Below are positions 8,401-15,585 of a DNA stretch of 64,000 bases, piece by piece; positions within the stretch are counted from its first letter, which is position 1; each line of letters starts with the position of its first letter. This stretch comes from Planctomycetota bacterium. Lineage in GTDB: Bacteria > Planctomycetota > UBA1135 > UBA2386. The position numbers and the translations under genes are program-made. Where the stretch lies: NCBI GenBank assembly GCA_020638735.1, contig JACKHZ010000009.1, positions 310,001 through 374,000 of the forward strand, read 5' to 3'. The notes beneath the pieces are model-generated. The model was given only the letters and a program-made list of their open reading frames with translations, was not told where the DNA came from and searched no databases.

Positions 8401-9945
8401 CTACGGCGGCGTCAACCGGTAGACCCGACCGCCCGGCAGGGTCTCGAGCAGCTCCCCGTGCTCGTCGAGCCAGCGTTGGGCCGCCGGCGGCGTCGCCGCC
8501 GGCGCCTGGTCGACGAACAGCCGCGCCCCGCGCTGCCGCAGCGCGGCGAGTTCGCCGTCGCTGACCGCGTCGAGGGCCAGCACCCAGCCGTGGCGGCGGG
8601 CGTTGTAGAGCAGGATCGGCTCCTCGAAGTTGATGCGCCGCTGCCAGTCCTCGTCGAACGACGACTCCATGCCGTGCACGACCACCAGCTCGTCCGGCTT
8701 CGACGCCGCCTCGACCGCCGCCGCGAGCGGCAGCTGGCTGCTGCTCAGCACGTCCTGCCGCCACTGCCGTTCGTTCGCCGCGTGCATGGCGCCCTGGCCG
8801 ATCACCGCAGCCGCCAGCAGCGCCCAGAGCAGCCGGCCGGGCCGCGCCGGCATGGCCCGCGCGACACACCAGGCGCCGGCGACGGCGGCGAACACGTGGT
8901 AGTGACGCCCCAGGCCCGACGAGTGGCTGTAGCGGAACGAACCGAACAGCCCGAGCGCGACCATGACCAGCAGGCTGGCGTCGACGAGGTCGAAGCGGCG
9001 CCGCACCACCATCACCAGCAACCCGATGCCACCGAGCAGGCCGAAGCCGTAGCGGCCCGTCGTGCGCAGCATCTGCACGTGCAGCTCGGGCATCAGCAGG
9101 TGCTCCAGGTCCGGGAACTTGGTGTCGCCACCCGACACGACGCCGAACGTCAGGCCGGTCTCGAGGTAGAGGCTCTGGCTGTGCCACAGCCACGACACCA
9201 CCACCCCGACCGTCGCCGCATGAGCCGCCCACACCCGCGTCTCGCGCAGCCGCTGCGGCGCCAGCAGCGCCGTCCAAAGGAACTGCACGAGCACGATCTG
9301 CAGCGCGGTCGGCTTGGCCAGCGCGCCGAAGGTCGTCGCCAGCGTCGCCAGCAGCAGCGTGCTGCCGCTGCCCGTCGCCAGGAACCGCACGTAGGTCGTC
9401 AGCCCGGCCAGCGCCAACGCGGTGCTGGTCGCGTCCGGCTGCACGCGGCCGCCGAGCACCAGCGCGTGGCCGCCGGTCAGGAACACCATCGCCCCGGCCA
9501 GCGCGCCGGCCGCCCCGACGCGAGCCTCCATCAGCCGATGCAGGCTGAACGCCGCGAACAGCATCGACAGCAGCGCGATCACCCGGCCCGGCCACTCGGC
9601 CTCGCCGGTCACCGCCATCACCGTCGCGACCATCAGCTGGAACAGCGGGAATTCGCACTCGACGGCGCCGCTGGTGTCGCCGCGCCAGTCGACGCGCGGG
9701 TGCAGCGGGTCGAAGCCCTCGACCAGGAAGCTGCGCGCGATCGCCTGCGTGTCGCATTCGCGCCACGAGCTGCCGATGCCCTGGGGGACCGCCAACAGCA
9801 TCATCGCGGCGTAGGCGGCGAACACGACCAGGAGCCAGCGCCGACCGCGGCGCAGGTCGTCGGCTGCCTGCAGCAGGTTGACGTGCCACCCGTCCCGCGA
9901 GCACGACGGGGCGACGGCGGGATGCGCGACGGCGACGGAGGGCAT
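8401..9945 (-). CDS. Polytopic membrane glycosyltransferase-like protein (GT39/PMT-like)
   Basis: About 514 residues with some 9-10 hydrophobic segments and a soluble C-terminal tail of about 110 residues. The first periplasmic loop carries ECDTQAIARSF, an acidic motif placed like the catalytic Asp/Glu of PMT- and ArnT-like GT-C enzymes, which use polyprenyl-linked sugars. It heads a leftward unit whose GT2 enzyme could supply such a donor. The start could be the GTG at 9960 or the ATG at 9945; neither has a clear ribosome binding site. A TAGCCT hexamer lies upstream in the 130-bp divergent region. Confidence 0.7.
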   Translation of the reverse strand: MPSVAVAHPAVAPSCSRDGWHVNLLQAADDLRRGRRWLLVVFAAYAAMMLLAVPQGIGSSWRECDTQAIARSFLVEGFDPLHPRVDWRGDTSGAVECEFPLFQLMVATVMAVTGEAEWPGRVIALLSMLFAAFSLHRLMEARVGAAGALAGAMVFLTGGHALVLGGRVQPDATSTALALAGLTTYVRFLATGSGSTLLLATLATTFGALAKPTALQIVLVQFLWTALLAPQRLRETRVWAAHAATVGVVVSWLWHSQSLYLETGLTFGVVSGGDTKFPDLEHLLMPELHVQMLRTTGRYGFGLLGGIGLLVMVVRRRFDLVDASLLVMVALGLFGSFRYSHSSGLGRHYHVFAAVAGAWCVARAMPARPGRLLWALLAAAVIGQGAMHAANERQWRQDVLSSSQLPLAAAVEAASKPDELVVVHGMESSFDEDWQRRINFEEPILLYNARRHGWVLALDAVSDGELAALRQRGARLFVDQAPAATPPAAQRWLDEHGELLETLPGGRVYRLTPP

Positions 9946-10061
9946 GGGAGACGAGACCACGAGAGGGTGCAGAGGCTAGCAGATCCACGTCCTCGCGCTC
10001 GTGAAGGTCGCCCGTCCCGCGACGGGCCCGTGCCATGGTCGGTGCGCCCCCCGAGCGACGC

Positions 10062-10067
10062 TATGCT
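10062..10067 (+). promoter_or_regulatory. Putative -10 box TATGCT, leaderless start
   Basis: GC-TATGCT lies 8 nt before the ATG at 10076, with no Shine-Dalgarno sequence between. A transcript initiating about 7 nt after the hexamer would begin at or next to the start codon. One of seven such arrangements in the window. Confidence 0.5.
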
Positions 10068-10075
10068 GCGCCACG

Positions 10076-11380
10076 ATGCCGCGCAGCCTCCGCCGACACG
10101 CCCTTCTGCCGCTGCTCACCGCTCTCGCGGTGGCGCAACAGGACGACGACGTCGACGCCTGGGCGAAGCTGCTGCTCACCCGTCAGAACGACGCCATCAC
10201 CCAGCTGGCCGCGCGCGGCGCGCACTGCCTGCCGCTGCTGCGCGAACTGTGCCACTACGGCCGCGAGATCGTCTGGCGCGGCGTCGCCCGCACCTGCGAG
10301 CGCCTCGGCCCGACCGCGGCGCCGATGGTGCCCGAGCTGGTCGCCGGCCTGGTCGCGGGCGGGGAATGGTGGACGCACCTCTATGCAGCGCAGGCGCTGA
10401 TCGCGATCGGCAGCGACGAGGAGGCCGTGCTCGACGCCCTGCTCCAGGCCGCCATCGACACTCCGGTCCCCAAGCTGCGTTCGGTCTGCGGCCGCGGCTT
10501 CGGCGCGCTGGCCGCCGACCCGACCGAACGGCTGCTCGCCGCGCACGACGACGGTCGGCTGCGCGATCCCGAGCGCGCGACCGAGCTGCTGACGATGCTC
10601 GGCGACCGCGAGGTGCAGCGGCAGATCGCGATCTACGGCGCGACGTCGGGCGACGCCCCGACCCGTGAGCTGCTCGCGGCCGCGCTGGCGCGCCGCGGCT
10701 GGACCATCGTCCGGCAGCTCGAGCGCGCGGGCCTGGCCGACCTGGCGCAGCGCGCGCTGCGGGTGGGGCCGCTGCAGCACGAGGCCTTCGCCGACCTCTT
10801 CGAGCTGCGCCACGACGGGCCGGTGCCGGCGGTCGCGCACTTGCCGCGCATCGCGTGGGAGAACGCGGTCGGCAAGGGTCTGCCCTTCGCGCTGCAACGC
10901 GCCGAGGAACGCCCCGAGGGCTTCGCCGTCGCCCGCATCCTGCTCCGCCGCGACGCCCGCGGCGCCCCGTCGCTGCAGCTCGACCGCGCCGTGGTGCCGC
11001 GGGCCCTGGCCGCCGACGCCGTGCGGCAGCTCGAGCTGTTCGCCACGGCCCGGCTCGAACGGGTCGCGGACTTCGACGACCGGCGCTGGACCAGCAGCGA
11101 GCACTACGACCGCGTGCTCGTCGTGCGCGACGGCGCGCCGCTGTTGGACGAGGCCTTCGACGGCTACCCGTCCGCTGCGAACCTGCCGCAGCGGTTCCGC
11201 GCCCAGGCGACGCGGGTGGTGCTCGACGAGCTGCTGCACGACGCCCGCTGGACCGCTCGCGACGCCGAGGACGCCGACCGCGAGCAGCTCGACCTCGCGC
11301 TGGCCCGCGGCGGTGACGGGGCCGACGTCGTCGCCTGCCTGCGCGAGATCGCGGCGCTGCTGCCGCCGCGGCGCGACTGA
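10076..11380 (+). CDS. Exported alpha-helical (HEAT-like) protein of unknown function
   Basis: 434 residues. A signal peptide (basic MPRSLRRH, then a Leu/Ala core) ends AVA/QQ, so the mature protein probably starts with Gln. The first 200 residues read as paired helices of the HEAT/PBS-lyase type (for example GPTAAPMVPELVAGLVAG). The remainder is Arg/Ala/Leu-rich and unassigned. The start at 10076 is preferred over an in-frame ATG at 10001 because the signal peptide follows directly and a -10-like box precedes it. It converges on the serine hydrolase with a 4-bp gap. No enzymatic motif seen. Confidence 0.7.
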   Translation: MPRSLRRHALLPLLTALAVAQQDDDVDAWAKLLLTRQNDAITQLAARGAHCLPLLRELCHYGREIVWRGVARTCERLGPTAAPMVPELVAGLVAGGEWWTHLYAAQALIAIGSDEEAVLDALLQAAIDTPVPKLRSVCGRGFGALAADPTERLLAAHDDGRLRDPERATELLTMLGDREVQRQIAIYGATSGDAPTRELLAAALARRGWTIVRQLERAGLADLAQRALRVGPLQHEAFADLFELRHDGPVPAVAHLPRIAWENAVGKGLPFALQRAEERPEGFAVARILLRRDARGAPSLQLDRAVVPRALAADAVRQLELFATARLERVADFDDRRWTSSEHYDRVLVVRDGAPLLDEAFDGYPSAANLPQRFRAQATRVVLDELLHDARWTARDAEDADREQLDLALARGGDGADVVACLREIAALLPPRRD

Positions 11381-11384
11381 CGCA

Positions 11385-12539
11385 TCAGCGGCGGAAGCGG
11401 CGGATCATCGCCGCGGCGACGGCGTCGCAGGCCTGGTCGGCGTCGCCCTGGTTGCAGGTGACGAGCACGGCGAACTTCACCTCGGGCGCCAGCCACGCGA
11501 CGCAGTACCACATCGTGTTGCTGCCGCTGTGCGACAGGATCGGGCCGGGGGCCCAGTCGCGACGGTGCACGCCCCAGCCGAGCGCGTAGTCGGCGCCCGC
11601 TGGTTCGGCCGGCGGCTGGTGCAGCGCGGCCAGCGAACCGGCGCGCAGCAGCGGTTCGCCTTCGGCGGCTACGACGCCGAGATGCAGCGCGACGAACTTC
11701 GCCCAGTCGCGCAGCGAGCAGTGCACGGTGCCGGCCGGGCCGAGCGACGACGGGTTGTCGGCGAACACCGGCCGCGGACCGCGCGGCGCCTTGCGGTGCC
11801 CCCACGGCTGCGTCACGTGCTCGCGCTCGCCGGGCGGGCCGAAGCCGGCGCTCGCCATGCCGAGCGGCGCGAACAGCTCTTCGCGCATGCGCTGCTGCCA
11901 GTCGTGCACCTCGCCGTCGACGGTGACACGCTCGGCGACCGCGCCGGCGATCATGTAGCCGGCGTTCGAGTAGAGGAAGCGCTCGCCCGGCGGCGCCTCG
12001 GGCGCGTTCGCCAGCATCACCCGCGCGACCTCCGTGCGCGCGGCGCGGTCACCGCCCTCGAAGCGGAACAGCTCGCGCCACAGCGCGTCCGGCGGCTGCC
12101 GCGACAAGCCGGCGCGGTGCTGCAGCAGCTGCTCCAACCGGATCGCGCGCGCGTCCGCGTGCATGCCGTCGCGCAGGTCCGGCAGCAAGTCGCCGAGCGT
12201 CGTCGTCCACAGCAGGCGCCCGGCCTCGACGTCGCGCGCCAGCAGCGTCGCCGTCATCGCCTTGGTGCACGAGCCGAGATGCCACAGGTCGTCGTCGGTG
12301 ACCGCGGAGTCGTCGCCGTGCTTGCGCACGCCGGCGGCGCCGAGCGCGACCAGCTCACCGTCGACCAGCACCGCGCAGCCGAGCGCCGGCACGTCGTGTT
12401 CGACGCGGAGCTCCGCCAGCGTGTCGTGAAGGTCGGCGATCGGCCGATCAGCGTGCGACGCCGCTTGCGCCGTCGCCCACGCCTGCGTCAGCGAGGCCGC
12501 CGTCACCGCGAGCACCCACGTGGCGTTCCAACTTCGCAT
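11385..12539 (-). CDS. Exported serine hydrolase, beta-lactamase class C/esterase type
   Basis: 384 residues. The three active-site elements are present: SCTK (Ser90, Lys93), YSN (Tyr190) and a C-terminal HSG. This is the class C beta-lactamase/DD-peptidase/EstB fold. The signal peptide ends at ATA/Q, leaving mature Gln. Many family members are esterases or peptidases, so antibiotic hydrolysis should not be assumed. The start at 12539 lies 12 nt after GGAGG; an alternative ATG at 12551 overlaps that motif. Its first 93 bases overlap the end of the upstream membrane-protein gene in another frame. Confidence 0.87.
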   Translation of the reverse strand: MRSWNATWVLAVTAASLTQAWATAQAASHADRPIADLHDTLAELRVEHDVPALGCAVLVDGELVALGAAGVRKHGDDSAVTDDDLWHLGSCTKAMTATLLARDVEAGRLLWTTTLGDLLPDLRDGMHADARAIRLEQLLQHRAGLSRQPPDALWRELFRFEGGDRAARTEVARVMLANAPEAPPGERFLYSNAGYMIAGAVAERVTVDGEVHDWQQRMREELFAPLGMASAGFGPPGEREHVTQPWGHRKAPRGPRPVFADNPSSLGPAGTVHCSLRDWAKFVALHLGVVAAEGEPLLRAGSLAALHQPPAEPAGADYALGWGVHRRDWAPGPILSHSGSNTMWYCVAWLAPEVKFAVLVTCNQGDADQACDAVAAAMIRRFRR

Positions 12540-13077
12540 GGGCGGCAGCATCCTCCGGCCGCCGCGGCGCGTCCAGCGCCAGGCAGCCGCCCGGCGCGGC
12601 GTGGTAGGCGCCGAGCACCGGCAGCGACAACGCCAGGGCCACGGTCGCGCGCTGCACGACCGGCACCGCGCCGGCGAAGTGGCCGCGGGCGCAGAAGCCG
12701 CCGCGCCACCACAGCGCCGCCAACATCCCGCCCGCTGCGTAGGCGAGCAGGTCCCAGGGATCGGCGACCGCGCCTGGCGCCAGCGCCGGCAGCCGCGGGC
12801 CGAGCCATTCGAAGCACCAGCTCCACAACATCCAGTGCACCAGCAGCTCGACGACGGTCGGTGGCCCGTCGTGCGCGCGCAGGCCGAGGCGCCGCTGCAC
12901 CGCGAGCGCGATCGGCACCAGCACCGGCAGCAGCAGCACGTCGCCGAGGTAGCCGTGCACGAACGACGCCGAGCCGGGCAGCAGCGGCTTCCACCAGTAG
13001 CGGTTGAGCGCGTAGACGACGGCAGCTCCCACGCAGAGCGGGTCGCGCCAGTAGCGGAACCCGCTGCGGTCTGACAT
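12448..13077 (-). CDS. Small multi-pass membrane protein of unknown function
   Basis: 209 residues. Four or five hydrophobic segments occupy residues 8-155, with conserved-looking polar signatures (NRYWWKPLLP, HGYLGDVLLLP, ADPWDLLAYAAGG). The last 50 residues are hydrophilic and overlap the serine hydrolase start by 92 bp. The start at 13077 is supported by a TATGGT hexamer 7 nt upstream. An in-frame Met four codons earlier lies inside that hexamer. I do not recognise a named function. It is divergent from the hydroxypyruvate reductase gene, with only 79 bp between the start codons. Confidence 0.65.
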   Translation of the reverse strand: MSDRSGFRYWRDPLCVGAAVVYALNRYWWKPLLPGSASFVHGYLGDVLLLPVLVPIALAVQRRLGLRAHDGPPTVVELLVHWMLWSWCFEWLGPRLPALAPGAVADPWDLLAYAAGGMLAALWWRGGFCARGHFAGAVPVVQRATVALALSLPVLGAYHAAPGGCLALDAPRRPEDAAAHAKLERHVGARGDGGLADAGVGDGASGVAR

Positions 13078-13084
13078 CGCGCGC

Positions 13085-13090
13085 ACCATA
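13085..13090 (-). promoter_or_regulatory. Putative -10 box TATGGT, leaderless start
   Basis: GC-TATGGT on the minus strand lies 7 nt before the ATG at 13077. It is back-to-back with the similar box for the plus-strand gene at 13157, making a compact divergent promoter. Confidence 0.5.
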
Positions 13091-13144
13091 GCACCGCGGC
13101 GCGCCCGGCTCGACCGCGCGTTCGCAAGCTCCGTGACGTCAGGC

Positions 13145-13150
13145 TACGGT
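13145..13150 (+). promoter_or_regulatory. Putative -10 box TACGGT, leaderless start
   Basis: GC-TACGGT lies 6 nt before the ATG at 13157. A weak -35-like TTCGCA (13121-13126) lies 18 nt upstream. No Shine-Dalgarno sequence is present. Confidence 0.5.
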
Positions 13151-13156
13151 GCGGCG

Positions 13157-14131
13157 ATGAAGCCGCGCGTGCTGGTCACCCGCCACGTCTACCCCGCCGC
13201 GATCGCGATGCTGCAGGAGCGCTGCGTCGTCGACTACGTCGACAGCCGGGACGTCATGGACGCCGAACGGCTGGCCCGGAAGCTGAGCCTGGCGCAGGGC
13301 GTGGTCTGCCAGCTGACCGACCCGCTGACCGCCGACGTCATCGCGCAGGCGCCGGCGCTGAAGGTCATCAGCCAGGTCGCGGTCGGCTACGACAACGTCG
13401 ACGTCGCCGCGGCGAGCGCGCGCCGCATCGTCGTCACCAACACGCCCGGCGTGCTGACCGAGGCCACCGCCGACCTGACCTTCGCGCTGCTGCTGGCGGC
13501 GGCACGGCGGCTGCCGACGGCGGAGCGCTTCCTGCGCGAGGGCCGCTGGCAACGCTGGGAGGTCGACCTGCTGTGCGGCCGCGACGTGCACGGGCAGACG
13601 CTCGGCATCGTCGGCTTCGGCCGCATCGGCCAGGCGGTGGCGCGGCGCGCCAAGGGCTTCGGCATGCGCGTCGTCTACGCCAGCCGCCGCCCGGCGCCCG
13701 ACGACGTCGCCGCCGGGCTCGGCGCGCGCCACGTGCCGCTCGACCTGTTGCTGAAGGAGAGCGACTTCGTCTCGCTGCACGTGCCGCTGACCGACGACAC
13801 GCGCCACCTGATCTCGGTGCCGCAGCTGTGCGCGATGAAGCGGGGCGCGATCCTGATCAACACGTCGCGCGGCCCGGTCGTCGACGAACGCGCGCTCGCC
13901 GCCGCGCTCGACGAAGGACTGCTCGGCGGCGCCGCGCTGGACGTGTTCGAGCGCGAGCCGGAGATCACACCGGAGCTGCTGCAGCGCGACGACGTGGTGC
14001 TGCTGCCGCACGTCGGCAGCGCCGTCACGTCGGTGCGCAGCCTGATGTGCGCGCTGGCGGCGCGCGACTGCGACGCGGTGCTGCACGGCGAACGGCCGCA
14101 GCACCCGGTCAATCCCGAGGTGCTCGTTTGA
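13157..14131 (+). CDS. Hydroxypyruvate/glyoxylate reductase (D-2-hydroxyacid dehydrogenase)
   Basis: 324 residues. The NAD(P)-binding motif is GIVGFGRIGQA. The three catalytic residues of the family are visible: Arg in NTSRGPVVD, Glu in FEREPE and His in LLPHVGSA. The enzyme reduces glyoxylate or hydroxypyruvate to glycolate or D-glycerate in the cytoplasm. It is translationally coupled to glycerate 2-kinase, which takes D-glycerate to 2-phosphoglycerate, so the pair forms a short route from C2/C3 hydroxyacids into glycolysis. The start at 13157 is chosen over an in-frame ATG at 13133 because of family length and the -10-like box. Confidence 0.9.
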   Translation: MKPRVLVTRHVYPAAIAMLQERCVVDYVDSRDVMDAERLARKLSLAQGVVCQLTDPLTADVIAQAPALKVISQVAVGYDNVDVAAASARRIVVTNTPGVLTEATADLTFALLLAAARRLPTAERFLREGRWQRWEVDLLCGRDVHGQTLGIVGFGRIGQAVARRAKGFGMRVVYASRRPAPDDVAAGLGARHVPLDLLLKESDFVSLHVPLTDDTRHLISVPQLCAMKRGAILINTSRGPVVDERALAAALDEGLLGGAALDVFEREPEITPELLQRDDVVLLPHVGSAVTSVRSLMCALAARDCDAVLHGERPQHPVNPEVLV

Positions 14132-15405
14132 AGCAGCTGCTGCGCGACTGCTACGCGGCGGTGCTGCGCGAGCTCGACGTGCGGCGCGCGTTCGCGGCGG
14201 TCGCGGCGCCGCAGCTCGCAGCGCTGGGCGACGCGCGCCTGCTGGTGATCGCGTTCGGCAAGGCGGCGCGGCCGATGGCGGCGGCGCTGCTGGAGCACGT
14301 CGACGCGTCGAGCGTGCGCGGCCTGGTCGTGCCGCCGACCGGCGACGACGCGCCGCTCGGCCCGTTCGAGGTGCTGCCCGGCGGCCACCCGCTGCCCGAC
14401 GCCGGCAGCCTCGCCGCCGGCGCGCGCGCGCTGCAGCTGGCGCGCTCGGTCGCCGCCGACGAACACGTCGTGTTCCTGGTCTCCGGCGGCGGTTCGGCGA
14501 TGCTCGAGCTGCCGGCCGATCCCGCGGTGACGCTCGACGACCTGCGGGTGCTCAACCGCGCGCTGGTCGGATCGGGCGCCGACATCCACACCATCAACAC
14601 CGTGCGCCGGCACCTGTCGGCGCTCAAGGGCGGCCGGCTGGCGCGGGCCGCCGCCGCGGCGCCGACGCAGCTGACGCTGGCGATCTCCGACGTCCCGGAC
14701 GCGCGGGCCACGAGCCTCGCGTCGGGCCCGACCGTCGCCGACCCGACGACGCTCGACGACTGCCGCGCGGTGCTCGATCGCCACCAGCTGTGGCCGGCGC
14801 TGCCGGCGGCGCTGCGCGAACGCTGCCGCCGCGGCGACCTGCCGCCGCCGCTGACCGCCGACGACCCGCTGCTGCGCCGCAGCGCGTTCGTCGTGTTGCT
14901 CGACGAGGCGGCGGCCCGGAACGCCGCCGTGCGCTGGCTCGCCGCGCGCGACATCGTCGCCGTCGAGGACCAGCGCGTGGACGACTGGCCGTGCGGGCGC
15001 GCCGCCGAGGCGCTGTTGCGGCGCCTCGACGAACAGGCGGCCGCCAACCCTGGCCGCACCTGCGCCGTCGTCAGCAGCGGCGAGCTCTCGGTGCAATTGC
15101 CGGCTGCGCCGGGGCGCGGCGGCCGCAACCAGCAGTTCGCGCTGGAGTGCGCGCTGCGCTTCGCCGGCGGCGACGTCGCCGCGCTGAGCTGCGGCACCGA
15201 TGGCATCGACGGGGACTCGCCGGCTGCCGGCGCGGTCGCCGACGGCGACACCGTCGCGCGCGCCGCCGCGCTCGGCCTCGACTCCGCCCGACACCTCGCG
15301 CGCTGCGACGCCTACCCGTTGTTCGAGCGGCTCGGTGACGCCGTCGTCACCGGCCCTTCGGGCATGAACGTGCGCGACCTGCGCATCCTGCTGACGCGCC
15401 GTTGA
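14128..15405 (+). CDS. Glycerate 2-kinase (MOFRL/GckA type)
   Basis: 425 residues, the usual length for this family. Signatures include VIAFGKAARPM, the nucleotide-binding VSGGGSAMLELP, HTINTVRRHLSALKGG, SDVPDARATSLASGPT and the C-terminal CGTDGIDGDSPAAGA of the MOFRL domain. It phosphorylates D-glycerate to 2-phosphoglycerate with ATP. The start is a TTG at 14128 embedded in the stop of the upstream reductase (TTGA overlap). No in-frame ATG exists near the conserved N-terminus, so this coupled TTG is well supported by position. Confidence 0.9.
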   Translation: MKQLLRDCYAAVLRELDVRRAFAAVAAPQLAALGDARLLVIAFGKAARPMAAALLEHVDASSVRGLVVPPTGDDAPLGPFEVLPGGHPLPDAGSLAAGARALQLARSVAADEHVVFLVSGGGSAMLELPADPAVTLDDLRVLNRALVGSGADIHTINTVRRHLSALKGGRLARAAAAAPTQLTLAISDVPDARATSLASGPTVADPTTLDDCRAVLDRHQLWPALPAALRERCRRGDLPPPLTADDPLLRRSAFVVLLDEAAARNAAVRWLAARDIVAVEDQRVDDWPCGRAAEALLRRLDEQAAANPGRTCAVVSSGELSVQLPAAPGRGGRNQQFALECALRFAGGDVAALSCGTDGIDGDSPAAGAVADGDTVARAAALGLDSARHLARCDAYPLFERLGDAVVTGPSGMNVRDLRILLTRR

Positions 15406-15585
15406 GCAGCGACGGCGCGCCTGTCGCGCCCGACGACAACGCGCCTCCCCCGCGCTGCCGCGCCGCCTCCTCCGCCTGCAGTCCTCCGTAGCACCGACGG
15501 CTGCGGAAGGCCCATTGAGAGACTTCGGCGTAAGCGCGGTTCAAGTCGATGGTTCGCGCGCACCAGGGTCAGACAACGGGGAACA

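Noticed and set aside
11385..12539. Antibiotic-resistance beta-lactamase
   Set aside because: The SxxK/YxN/HxG set is equally that of esterases and DD-peptidases, and there is no resistance context.
15530..15560. GGTTCAAGTC resembling a tRNA T-loop
   Set aside because: The flanking bases cannot form the 5-bp T stem and no acceptor or anticodon arm is visible around it.
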